Source of the DNA: Dastarcus helophoroides
Lineage: Eukaryota; Arthropoda; Insecta; Coleoptera; Bothrideridae
Direction: 5' to 3'
NCBI GenBank assembly: GCA_028583605.1
Contig: CM053331.1
Location: 12,508,857 to 12,572,856, forward strand
Length of the DNA: 64,000 nucleotides
The position numbers were made by a program, and so were the translations under genes. This document shows, piece by piece, positions 23,573 through 36,700 of this stretch. Each line of letters starts with the position of its first letter. The first letter of the stretch is position 1. The notes under the pieces were generated by a model that saw only the letters and a list, made by a program, of their open reading frames with translations, ran no database searches and was not told the origin of the DNA.

Positions 23573-24657
23573 TCTATTGACAAATAACTAACTTTAAATA
23601 TATCTGAAGTTAAACCGACTACTGCCCATTGTTTAAATTGTGTTTTGGTTTATTATTCTATTTATTCAATTGTAGAATCACTTGATTATTATTCAATTGT
23701 AGAATCACTGTGCAGTACAACAGTGAGTATTACCGTAGCTTCTACAACAAGAGTGGATATGTTGTTCATATCGCACGAGAACGCAGCACCGTGCTCAATC
23801 TCAACCTTAAAAGTTGAAATTAAAATGTTAATGTTAACTTTTAAACCTAATGTTCTCAAAATGAGACAAAATTTAAAAAAATAACATTTCTAATTTTTCC
23901 CGATCAGTTTTATCATTTATAGAACTTAAGACACGCCATTGTTATTATTTCAGAAGATAAGGAAATCTTAAGACACGATGAAAATCATAATCGATACAAA
24001 AAATGGCGTTTATGTTTTTTTAATGTTGATTTGATTTTTGTTGTTGTTGATCGTATCAGTATCAGTATATTTTGGACACACGTAGCAGACAAATTCTAAT
24101 ATTAAATTCATGGCATATTTGGAAAAATATATTTTTACGCGTTATCGGTTCGACATTTCAAAACACTGGATTTTTAACGCTTCAGTCGTAATTTACAACT
24201 TGGGTGCTATTGCTGACTGATATTGATATTCCACATATACTAGAATATTTGATATCTCAAAGTCTCGAGGTACACCAAAGATTCTGAGGTACACTTACAT
24301 AGCTGCGTAGCAACACTCGCTACTTTAAGCATTATCGTTGAGTGGTATTTATCACTCAACGCCATTAGGCTTTAACCTATGAGTAATTTCTCCAACTGGG
24401 TATCTCCCTAATAGCATTTTAATAGCCTGGAATAATTGTCCAGTAAGCAAACATCCGGTAAACACCTAATTCTTCTGCCTTTAATTTCACAGTTCCTTAC
24501 AACATATGAATGAACAATCTTCAAAATTTTGAAATATACATCTAGTTTACTTACAGTTACAATCCCAAAATACCAACCTATTCTATTCAATTATTTACTA
24601 GGCAACAAATTTTTTAATCTGACGTGACCTAAGTTGACATTACTTTATTTTTGACAG
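23573..24657. other. upstream region of MEP-1; small repeats, no gene seen
   Basis: A 19-bp direct repeat (ATTCAATTGTAGAATCACT) occurs twice near 23665-23710. A 9-bp stem (CGTTGAGTG / CACTCAACG, 24336-24361) may form a hairpin. CAACACTCGCTACTTTA near 24310 recurs inverted at 32135-32151. TTTTTGACAG ending at 24657 is a plausible splice acceptor just before the MEP-1 start, so a further 5' exon probably exists upstream. Confidence 0.35.
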
Positions 24658-24672
24658 ATTCAGCATCTGGAT

Positions 24673-24727
24673 ATGGCAGCTGTAGCTAAGATGGGGGAAG
24701 TGGAAGAGATTCATTCTAAGGATGATG
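24673..24727 (+). CDS. MEP-1: MEP-1 coding exon 1
   Basis: It begins ATGGCAGCTGTAGCTAAG and ends in phase 1 at GATGATG|GTAAGT. In-frame sequence continues upstream to the acceptor at 24657, where a genomic TGA lies just inside the presumed intron. The intron to exon 2 is only 52 bp (24728-24779, ending TTTCTTCAG). The split Gly codon is restored as GGT. Confidence 0.85.
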
Positions 24728-27700
24728 GTAAGTTCGGCGACACATTCTCCTCAGTTTTTACGTTATAATATTTCTTCAGGTGCAGTTGTAAACGGTGATG
24801 CAAGTGATGTGGATATGGAAGTTCAAGAGAATGAAAGTGTTAAGAAACCTACCGATGAAGCACCAGAAAAAATGGAAGTTGACGAAGTGGTAACTGAAAC
24901 ATCAAGTGAAAACATCGAAGAGGAAAACGATAAACCAGAAAGTAAAGACGACGGGAGGGAGGATGCTGGGGATGAATCGGTGGAAGTGACGTGTTTAGAT
25001 GACAGCGGCAACAGTAGTAAAGATGATGAAGATAAAAGTAAAGACGAAGAAAATACCAGTGGTGAAGTTCACGAAATTGCAGATGACGATGACGATATTA
25101 GTCAGGGGGAAAAACCTAACGGCTTGTCTAACGATGAAGAATCTGAGGATAAAAAGGACGCAAGTGAAACAATCGAGCTGCACGACTCAGGTGGTGAAGA
25201 TGAAGGGGATGTAGTTATTATTGATAATCCGGAACCTAAGCAAAACGGCATTAGCGAAAAATTGAACACTTCGGAAGAACCTGAAGTTATTGAATTAGAT
25301 ACAACTCCTGTGAAAAAACAGAAGGAAACAGACGACGACGAAAAAAAAGCAGCTTCTATCACCCCTAGAAGAAGCTCGAGAAATCTCAATAAACAAAAGA
25401 GTTACGTTGAAGAAGATGATGTCGTGGTCCAACGACCACCCCCACCACCACGTCATGTATCCGATGAATCTGACATAGAAGAAGTTTTACCGGAAGATCC
25501 CCTCGCTAATATCGGTGATTCAATACAGATCGAGAAAATTCCTATGATTAAAAGGAAACTACTTAGTGCCAACCCTGGTACCATTGTGGTCAAAGATACT
25601 AAGAAGTTGGTGGAAATTGCCGCCAAATCCAACAACAATTCAGCTGCGGGAAAGAAAGAACCAACTTTGGTTATTATCGACACAAATTCTATTTTGTCCG
25701 GTCGCGGGGCCATTCCAGTTGTTAATAAACCGTCGCCAGCGCAACCACCGACACCTTCGTATCCCACAGTTCTTCCGATGGCGCTTCCTGCCCAAGGTAT
25801 GTACCCTGCCAATATGAGGGCGACGATAACACCGATTCCGGCAGTCCCCCAGGCTCAGAAAGCCGCTCAGTCGATTCCTCAGCCGCCCATTCAGCAGCAA
25901 CCTCCGCTTCTACCCACTTTAACGGACGACATGTTCGTCGTTGAAGCCCCTTCGTTCATCGTCCCGTACGTTTACGAGAAACCACCCGTTGGGGACCTCA
26001 AACAGTTTATTGATGAGTACAAGAAGCAGGTGGAGGAAGCGAAGAAAGCCATCGAAGAAAAGAAGAAAATGCAAAAGGAGGAAGTCGAAAAGGACAAGGA
26101 ACAAAGCGAGAATAAGGATAAGGAAGATAAGGAGAAAGTTGACAAAGATGGAAAGGACAAGGATGAAAAGGACAAAGATGAGAAGGACAAAGATGAGAAA
26201 GACAAGGACGATAAGGAAAAAAATGAAAACGAGGATGAAAAAGGAACTCATAGTGAAGATGAGAAAGATGACAAAGAAAGCGAAGAGGTCGCTATAGAGA
26301 AAGAAGAAAAGGACCAAAAGAAGGTAAAGGAAGAAGACAAGATAGATGATCCCAACAAACCCTACAGCTACTTTAGCAGTCCTTTGGGCAAGTTTTTCAT
26401 TGACATAGGCGTCGGTTTGGTCCAAGAGTATGTTCAAACTGATCTGTTGAAACAACAGAAGAGGAAGCGAGATAGAGAGCGCGGCAAAAACCCGGAGACC
26501 CTCAAAACAATCGAATCCTTGATCAAGAATCTCGAGTTCAGCAAAGAGAACAATGAACCTTACAAGTTAGAGATCAAAAGATGCGAATTCTGTAGCTACA
26601 AGACGGACTCAGCGCTCTCGTTAGCTTACCATTTGGAAACGCCCCATATGAAGAACTACGTTTACAAATGCAATTTTTGTACCTTCGAGGTGCGCAGTCC
26701 CCATGATATTCTCTTTCACATGGAGGCGGAACACGCCGTTAGGGGTCGTCTGGAGAGAGCGCCAGCGTTCCACCAGTGCCCTAATTGTCCCTTTGAGGAT
26801 AACCAGAAAAGCAAGTTGTCGAGGCATATGATAGCGTGCTCGCGGAAGTTTAAGCCAGACAGGAATTTGGAACCTCCGATAGATTGGGAGCCCCCGGCTA
26901 AGATACCAAGAGTGCCTAAGCTTCGTCAGGGCCTTAGCGCTACCGCCTATCAAGCGTTAAGTAAAAATTCGTTTCAGTTTCTTTCTAAGATGCCGGTTAA
27001 CAATAATGCTATCAATAGAGGTAGAGGTAGGCCGTCTTTGATGCCGAATATTAGGCCCCAATCTATGGTTAGACCTACGGGAATGGTGTACAAACAGACC
27101 ATGTCTGGGGGATCTGTTCTAGTTCCAACAAATTATCAGCTAAGTGGGAATCAAGTATATCAGGTAAGCTTATGTTTAGGTAAAGATTTAATTTGCATTT
27201 ATTTGCTGATGAAATTTGTTGGCTCATGAGAAAAACCTGTTTTAAATGTTTTTGTGTGCTTATTTATTATAGGTAAACACTTTAATCTGAGTGTTTACCT
27301 AAATGAGAAACAAAAATATTTCTTTTATAAATAATAAATAATTTGCATCTCAATCTTTTAGAAGCATTCTTATATCACTCATCTAAAATTCCAGTTAGCT
27401 GTAGAAAAAGTAGACCAAAGGAAGTTTTGGTTTTAACTGAGGTGTCAGTGTTGGCCTAAAATATCTTCACAAATTTTCAGTTTACATTCTGAATAAAAAG
27501 TGAATAAAAAAAAATCAAATGCTGATCTATGAAATAAATTAACTGGAAATTTCGATTTTTGAAGCTGACATTTTAGAAACAGGTAGATTTTTCCAGTTTA
27601 AATTGAAAGATTTCAGAAAATAGTTAGAATTAGATAAAAATAAAAATTTTAAATCGTTCTAAAGTCTTTTGTATAAATTGAAACACAAAACTTGAGGAAA

Positions 27701-30700
27701 ATGGAGAAAACAAGAAAATAAAAAAATGCAATTTTCCAGAGAAAGCTAAATTTTGAAAATAAATTGAAATTTCGAGAATAAGACGATTTAAAAAAAACTC
27801 CAAATTTTCAGATAAATCGAATTTTAAGAAAATTGGTAAATTAATTTCAAAAGAAAAGAGAATGTTTTTTTCAATTTATTTAACATTTTTTCGGCCCGGT
27901 TTGGAAATATTTAAATTTTTATGGTTTGTTGACAATTTTGTAAACAGTTTTTGAAATGCGACTATACTGTTTAGAAAATTGTCAACAAACCATAAAAATT
28001 TAAATATTTCCTAACTGGGCCGAAGAAATGTTCAATAAATTGAAAAAAAAAAACTATTTCCGGTCAATAAGGGTCTACCATGAAGAAGAAAAGAGAATGT
28101 CGATAAAACTTTCAGTTTCGAGAAAGGTATTATTGGAAATGGGGTGTGTATGAACTATTTAGTTCAATAAAACACCACACTTTAATTATCGAGACTTTAT
28201 TTATTCAAGAGGTCTCAGAAGGTGTGTGTTGTCGCGACGAAATTATAATCTCAACTTCACAGTCGAAAAGGAATCTTTTCGTAATATTTCCAAATACATC
28301 TGGTCTATTTCATGATACACTGCTAATATACATGTCAACGTTAATCCCTTAAAACCTATATTCAGAAAAGGCACTGACCAGTGTTCTTAGAATTAATCAT
28401 CCACCTAAGTGTGTTCCAAATAAGTTCAAGTACCCGTATCAGATTTCACTTCGTAAAAGATACAGCGAAACTCATAAAGCATTTGAGGGTATCTAATATT
28501 TTACTTTAAAATAAGTACCGATAGATTTTTGCTCTCACGTTTTGAACGTGATTTCCAACAGGTATTGAATTTTAAAAAAGGAACAAAATTTCCCAGAGAA
28601 AGTCATTTTAAGAAATAAATCAAATTTTGTGATTTCAAAATAGATGAATTTCCTTCGAAATAAAAGTTAAAAATTCCAGAAAAAGCTTAATTTTGAAAAA
28701 CGGTGATTTCGAAAAAAATGAATTCGTCAAAAGTTCGCAAAAAAAGCAAAATTTTTAAAAACGTCGAATTTCGACAATAGATTGAAACCCAGGACAAATT
28801 TAAAACCTGAAAATTTTATACTTTAAATTTTGTGAAGAATTATAAAATTTCGAAAAGGCAAATTGTAAAAAATTGAAAGCTTAGAAAAAATCACCGAACT
28901 TTTAAAAAGCCGAAGTTTTTCAGAGAAGAAAAAAATAAAAAAATTACATTTCCCAGAGAAAATTAAATTTTGAGGGTAAATTTGGTATTTCGAGAAAAAG
29001 ACAAGTTAAAAAAAACTCCGAATTTTCAGATAAATCGAATTTTGAGAAAAATTGGTAAAATAATTTGAAAAGAAAAGAAAATTCGATAAAACTTCCAGTT
29101 TCGAGAAAAGTGTTGAATTTTAACAGGTCAGAATTTCCCTGAGAAAGTCAAATTTTAAGAAAAAAAATCAATAAATTTAAATATCACGTAGTCGCATTGC
29201 AAAAACTGTTTAGAAAATTGTCAACAAACCATGAAAAAATTTAAATATTTCCAAACTGGGCCAAAGAAATGTTAAATAAATTGAAAAAAAACAAAAAAAA
29301 AATCAAATTTTGGGGTTTGAAAATAGATAAATTTAGTTCGAAATAAAAGTTGAAATTTCCAGAAAAAAACGATTCTTGGAAAAAAAAGAGTTCGAAAGAA
29401 ATGAATTTGTCAAAAGTTCTCAAAAAAGATAAAATTAAAAAAAAAATGTCGAATTTCGACAATAGATTGAAATCCAGAACAAATTTAAAACCTGAAATTT
29501 TCCAGAGAAAATTAAATTTTGAGATTAAATTTGAAATTTCGAGAACAAGACGAATTAAAAAAACTCCAAATGTTCAGATAAATTCGAATTTTGATAGAAT
29601 TGGTAAAATAATTTCGAAAGAGAAATCAATGTTGATATTACTTCCAGTTTCGAGAAAAATGTTGAACTTTAAAGAAAGGTCAAATTTGAAAAAAAATCAA
29701 ATTTTGACAATGTCAATTTTGAAAATTGACGAATTTCGCCGAAAAACTCGTAGCTTGCAGAAACAATAAAAGTTGAAATTTCGAAAAAAACCGAAAAACC
29801 GAAATGAAACAAGTACAAATTTGTAGAAAATAAATAAAAGTTTAAATGTTTAGTAAGGGTCAATATTTGGGCAAAGTAATTAAATTTGGAAAAAGGACGA
29901 ATTTTAAAAAGAATATAGAAACTTCGAGAAAAGTATTGAAGGGTTGAAGCTCAAAATTTCCCAGAGAAAGTCAAATTTTGACATAGTCAAACATTTTGAA
30001 AATAGGTAAATAAGTTTCGTCGAAAAAAATTTCGGTTTGCAGAAACAATAAAATGTCGAATTTTAAAAGTCGAAATTTCAAAAAAAAACCGAATTTTGCG
30101 AAACAAGTCCAAATTTGTAGAAAATAAATAAAAGTTTAAATGTTTAATAGAAGTCAATTTTGGGAAAAATGCCGAAATTTGGTAAGAGAACGAATTTTAA
30201 AAAGAATGTAGAAAGGTTTAGAAAAAAGCCACAATTCAGAACAAAGTCGAAAAAATGTAATTTTGGAAAAAAGTGAAATTTGAGAATAGATCTAGATTTC
30301 GAAAAAAAACTTTTAAAAAAAGGTCGATATCTTCACAAACTATTTTGCTTAACATCTCCATTTACCTCAAATTTTTACTTTTTTTTTATTAAAAAATCGA
30401 CAAAAGATGTTTTTTGAGAAATAAGTCGACTTCCAATGGGTCGAATTAGAAAAAAGTAAAACATTTTCACAAATTGTCGAATTTGAGAAGAAAGGGAGAT
30501 TTGGGGTTGGAGTTTTTGTTATAATACAGAGAAGAGTTTAAAAAAGTCAAAATTGCGAAAAAAAGGCAAATTTTGAAGTAAAGGTCTAAATTTTGAGAAG
30601 TAAAAGGTCTTGGGTTGATATATTTTCGTTTGACCACATGAGTCAAAGGGGTCCCTGTCCCATATTTTGTCTGATTTACCTGATTTAATTTTGAAGTAAA

Positions 30701-33700
30701 ATGTAAAATCAGAAATGAAAATTTGTGGCTCTTTCAAATTCACAAAATTCAATTTTTTTATTGCGGCTGGTTCTTTCGGTTTGAAAGTTTGCCGACCTCT
30801 GCTATAGTTGAATGAATTTGCTTGTTACCAATAAAATATGGATGTTAGTTAGTCTTGTCTGGAAGCCTTTAGCAGTCATTAAGTTTTTATGTGTGTTAGG
30901 TGGTGGGCGGGCAGGAGTTGGGTGGACACCTTTGTGCTCCTGGCCACATGGCTTATGTCCCCAATATCCCCGCCGCCTCCAGCACCAGTCAGGTATGACA
31001 ATGCCTGGATATGAAATAACCTTTCTAATATTATATCGCTTTCAATTTGGCAGATATTTTACTGTTTTTTCGTCAATATAATAGTTTTTAATTTATCTCA
31101 GCTGGCTTTTAAATAAACTAACAAAGTTTTAATTTTTGCTGTAGTTTATACATTGCACCTATTCAACAATCAGTATCTGAGGATCTACGCACTATGAATT
31201 CTGCATGTAAAAACGTATTTTTTTTTACTCTTCAAAGTAACTTGACAGGTAGAATACATGTCATCGCATTGATTAAAGTCATCGTAGGTACAATGTATAA
31301 TTGAAACAAGTTTGGCTTTAAATTATTTATTTGTTTATTTTTGTATTCGGTGGTGATTTCCGTAAAGCAATACTTCATATTTTATCCTCTCTTTTTTTTC
31401 AGCAAAATCAGTCACCCAAGCCTAAACCCGTTAACACGCCTAGCATTTCAATAACGCCACTACCTCGAGCGACGTCGTCTTCAGCAAACACTTCTCCTGC
31501 AACTGCCAAACCGGGAGACACGAATTCTAAGAATTCCTTCGTCATTTGCGAAATTTGTGATGGTTATATTAAAGATTTGGAACAATTGAGGAATCATATG
31601 CAGTGGATACATAAAGTCAAGATTCATCCTAAAATGATCTACAATAGACCTCCGTTGAACTGCCAAAAGTGCCAATTTAGATTTTTCACTGATCAAGGGT
31701 TAGAGAGGCATCTTTTGGGATCTCATGGACTCGTCACTTCCAGTATGCAGGATGCTGCCAATAGGAGTAAAGATGCTGGAAGGTGTCCAGTTTGTGGCAG
31801 GGTGAGTACGAACATTTCTAACTAATCATAGGATACTTGCATACATAGTTCAGATCAGTAGCAAGTACAGTGATGTCCCCTTAGAATAAACTTTTGCTTT
31901 TTATTAATACCCGGGGCTTATCCGCAGCCCGGGATATCATCAATATTGATCACGGGAAGAATTTAATAGAATAAAAATTTACAAGATGTAAAAAAGGAAG
32001 GGTGAACACAGCGCTATGTGGTCACTGGACGGTCAGGTACTGAATCCCGCTCGAGATAAACATCTGTGAACGAGCGAGCTAGAAGGGAAAGCAAAAGGGC
32101 ATTTTCTGCCTGCGAAATCCCTATGCATAGGAACGTAAAGTAGCGAGTGTTGTCTGGCGAGAGCGAACTGATTTTAAAAACTTTTGTAAATTGAATTCGC
32201 TCCCCAGAATCAATATGAACCTAGCTGAAAGGTACGGAGAGTTAAAGTACTATTATTATTTATCGTTTAGTACAAACTTCTTTTATAATAAACCAATTTC
32301 TTCGGCCCCTTGTGTTCGTTTTAAACCAACCTTACGGTATTTCGAAAATTTTAGAATAAAATTCACTTTTTGCAGATAAATTTTATACAGTGGAAATCTT
32401 AATAATAAGAAATACTTTTTCTATTTCACTTGAGAATTTTTACGTTTTATTGAAAATTACTTTTGAAACTTTTTATAAAATCTCTAATTTTAACTCAAAA
32501 CTTCGCATCTTATTGAAGACTTTAAACCCAAAATCTGGGTTTTTGTTTAAATAATCCTATTTTAATTGAAAAACTTCAAACGTATTTTAAGTTGAGAGTT
32601 TATACTTCAAGCTTCAACCTTTTTTGGAATTTTTCATTTAAATATTTATTGTACATTTGGAATTTTGCTCAAAATTTCAAGAATTTTTTTGGTATAAATT
32701 TCCATTTCCCTTTTCTAAAAATTTCGATTTTCCTAATTTTCAAGTTTAAACTTGAATCGACTGATTGAAAATATGGACCTTTTTCAAAATTTATACTCTT
32801 TAGCCTCTTGACATTTTTCTTTTTTTAAAAATTCGATTATTTTTATTTGTAAATTTCAATTTTTTTTTTTCAATAGTTCGTTTTTTTTGTGTGAAAGGAC
32901 TAGTTCTTGGCTGTCTTCAAAAATTGATATACAAGTTTTGTCCCCTGAAACCAAGAAAGATTGAAAAACACAACACTTGCTCTAACAAGTTTCGATAACC
33001 ATGCTATCTTTAGAGAGATGGTTCAAGTTTTTCGTTTCTTTTTAACTCGAACTGACTCAAAGTATGGACCTTTTTCAACATTTGTACTTTTTTTTAATCT
33101 CATTAACTTTTTTTTTAAATTCGATTATTTTTATTTGAAAATTTTGATTTCTTTTTTAATTTTTAAATTTCAGAATTTCCACTTTCAAATTAAGACATTT
33201 TCTCAAAATTTGATTTTTGCAATTTCTGTACTTTTTAAAAATGTCTACTTTCTCAAAAATTTGACTTTTGTTTTGTAAACTTCAGTCTTTCAAAATTTTA
33301 TCTTTTATCGAATTTTTGAATTTTGACATTTTTGACTAAAAATTTCAACCGTTTGTCGATATTTTCTCTTTTCTTTTAGAAAATTCGAGATTTTTGTCAA
33401 AATTTCGATTTTCTTGAAATTTGACTTTTCTATATTCTAGATTTTTTTCTTCTCGAGACTGCAAACTTTGTCATTTAATTCGAAGTGTTAATATTGGTTT
33501 TAAAGTTTGGAATATTTTCAAGAAAAAAGTCTAAATTGCACATTTACAAAAATTTGTTTTTTAAAAATTGCTATTTTTGCTTTTCAAACTTTCTTTCGAG
33601 AAGCTTGAAATTTTCAATCTTAGAATTTTGGCTTGAACTTTCGATTCAAAGCCGAAGTTGTAAGATTAATGTCGAATTCACAAGAAAAAAACTGAAAATA

Positions 33701-36700
33701 TCAATTTTTTTGTGCGGAGAATTTCAATCTTAAACCTAAAACTGAGATATTTTTATCATGAAACTTTTTTTTTATAAATTTTAATGCCTTCTGAAATCAT
33801 GTCTTTCAAATTCGAAATTATCAGTAACTTTCTGGTAACTTTTGGTGATCGGATCTGTTGTTTTGTTTTTAAATCTTTTTTGGTTTCAAGGGAAAGATTT
33901 GTATATCAATTTTCGAAATTTCAAGACAAAATTGTGAACAAAAATTGAAAACTTGAAAAAATGTTACAATTTTAAACAACATTCTCTAAAAGAAAAGTAT
34001 GATTTTAAATAAAAATCGAAATTCGCAGAAAAAATCAAGATTTTGAGAAAAACTGGAAATTGTCAGAATTAATCGAAATTTTAAGGAAAATTGGAAATTT
34101 TGAACTATCGAAAGTTTCAGTCAAAATTATTAAAAAAATGTTGAAATCTTTAAAAAGTCAAAATGTGAAAAAGATGAGATTTTAAAATATCAAAATTTTT
34201 AAAAAATGCCCACATTTTTCAGAATTCAAAATCAAAGTCAGTTTTAAAAAATTTTGAAATTAAAAAATAGTAAAAGACTTTTTCAAAGTATTAGTCGAAA
34301 AATCATAATTGTGATAACTTAAATTTTCAGAAAAGTCAATTTATAATGAGATATTTAAGAAAATTAAAATATCTTAAGAGAAGATCGAAATTTACATAAA
34401 AATAAGAATTGGAAAAAAAAGTAGAAATTTTGAATTGTGAAAATTTTTGAAAAAATTGTTCTGTAAAAGCAAAATTTAAACCAAGTGGAAATTTTAAAAT
34501 GTAGCAATTTTTAAAAAGTCGACATTCATTTTGAGAAAAATGTGGATTTAAAAAAAAAGAAACGAATTTTTTTTAAAAAATTAAAATTTTCAAAAAAATA
34601 CAAAATCAACATTTTGTGACAATCGGAATAATGATTGAAATAAAATAAAAATTTTCAAAATATAAAATCAGAATTTTGCAAAAATGTCGAAATTTTGACA
34701 CGGAAATTCTGAAAAGAAAAGGAAATTTCGAAATGTCCAGGTTTAAAAAAAAAATCGAATTTTTTACAAAAAAAAATTGGGGTGTTACAAACAACTCGAA
34801 TTTTAAAATCAAATTCCATATTTTTAAAGAACAAACAAAAAATAAATCCTCAAAAAAAGAAATCTTTCAGAACAAAATTTCTCTTTTAAAGAACAAATTT
34901 TGAAGAGAATCAAAATTTTTAGTCAGTCGATAAAAAGTAGAGATTGTCAAAAGATCAAATTTTGAAATATTGGAAAAGAACGAAATTTTCAGAAATATTG
35001 AGAATTTTCCTCGACATTTGAAAAAAAGAGTCAAAATTTAGAAAACAATAAAAATTTTAAAAATGTGTTGTCAAATAGTCAGTTTTAAAAAAAAAATCGC
35101 TATTTGTAACAAACATTCGAATTCTTCGGAGAATGGTTATAAACATTTTCAGAAAAAAAACTATATTTCGATGAAAAGTCAAAATTTTGAAAAAGACTTA
35201 AAAATTTACAAAAAAAATAAGTTGACATTTTAAGAAAAGTCGAAAGGGTAAAAGTGCAATTTTGAAATGTCGGAAATTAAAAAAATAACCGCAGTTAAAA
35301 AAAATTAAGATTTTTAAAAAATTCGAAATTTTGAAAAAATTCTAAACTTCAAAATAAAGAAATTGAATTCTTCAACAAACAGCCTCAGAGTTTTTTTTTA
35401 ATCGAAACGACGAGATTTTCAATCATCTGAATTTTTTAAAAAGAAATGTCGAAATACTCGAGAAAAAAAAACAAAATATTAAAAAAAGTCAGAATTTTCC
35501 AAAAAAAAACCCGAAATATTTGAAAAGAATGAAATTCCCACAAACATTGTGAATTACGTGAAGTCGAAATTTTCAAAAAATCTAAATTTTTAAAAGCTTG
35601 AAAACCATTAAAAAACGATTTTTTTAGAAGCCAGGTTTAGAAAAAATTGAAATTTTTAAATTTCGAAATTTTCAAAACCCGATATTTTTCTGAAAGAATG
35701 TTAAATCCTTCGAGAAAAGGTCGGAAATAATTTTCAAAAAAAGTCAACATTTCGAGCAAAATTGCGAAATCTTGAAAAATCCAACTTTGAGATTTTATCG
35801 AAATTTTCATTAAAAAGTCGAATTTAGAATTTGAAAATTTGAATTTTTCAAAAAAAAGTGTAAAATCAGGGTGTGTTTATTTGAAAAATTTTAAAATTCA
35901 ATTTTTTTTAAATTTCCACTTTTCAAAAATTGGATATTTCTTAAAACTTCGATTTTTTCGGACTTTTTTCAGGATTCTCACTTTTCTGAAAATCTTAATC
36001 GTTTGTCATCAAATTTCGGCATTTTTCTTGAGACATGACTTTTTCAAAATTTCAATTTTTTGTTAAACTTTCCACTTTTTTAAAAAATTTCGACTTTTTT
36101 CCTGAAGTTTCGACTTTATGTAGTAAACTGAATTTTCTATTTGAAAAATTTAAAAATTCGACTCTGAAAATTTTCACCATTCTGTAAAATTGGATTTTTC
36201 TCAAAATTTCGATTTTTAAAATACATGAACCCTCGTCGTTAGATGACGATGTCGTTGTGTCGTCATTGCCAAGCTTTGCATTTATTTACACAGAAAATGT
36301 GTCGCGCTTTATGCGCGAGAGTAGAAAATCGAGAAAGAGCGCAAAATCTGGCAACACTAAAGCGAACAGACAGACAAACACACTTTCCCATTTAAATATT
36401 AGTAAATGATTGTTATTTTTATAGGTTTATCAATGGAAACTACTAAACCACGTTGCAAGGGATCACAACATGACGTTGAAGCCCGCTCATCTCTCGTACA
36501 AATGTACCGTGTGTACCGCAACATTTGGAATGTACAAACAGTTCGAAAATCACGTTTATTCGGCGCATAGTGTTGTGGCTAAACGTGTTATGGACAAAAA
36601 GGGGACTTCATCACCTTCATCTTCGAACAAAACCGATCAAGCAATGAAGCCTTTAAAAATCAACGATGAAATTACCATCATACCCCAACCAGCCAAGGCG

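Larger units (their letters stand above)
27164..30899 (+). other. MEP-1 intron 2, filled with A-rich filler and MITE copies
   Basis: GTAAGC donor and TTAG acceptor. 27530-27860 and 28560-30600 are A-rich filler. 28130-28560 is more unique sequence with no gene recognised. MITE copies lie at 27868-28080 and 29165-29290. No coding exon is seen. Confidence 0.7.
31802..36424 (+). other. MEP-1 intron 4 with LTR-like repeat, MITE and filler
   Basis: A 4.6-kb intron (GTGAGT … TTTTTATAG). It contains a CpG-rich repeat at 31880-32230, T-rich filler (32380-33850, inside a split MITE), A-rich filler (33920-35830), T-rich filler (35840-36220) and a short unique CpG-containing stretch (36230-36400). No coding exon is seen. 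Confidence 0.7.

Noticed and set aside
25919..26455. 178-codon minus-strand frame, very hydrophobic
   Set aside because: It is the antisense of the MEP-1 Lys/Asp/Glu-rich coding repeat; composition is fully explained by that.
28146..28352. 68-codon frame in MEP-1 intron 2
   Set aside because: No homology recognised, and surrounded by filler and MITE copies.
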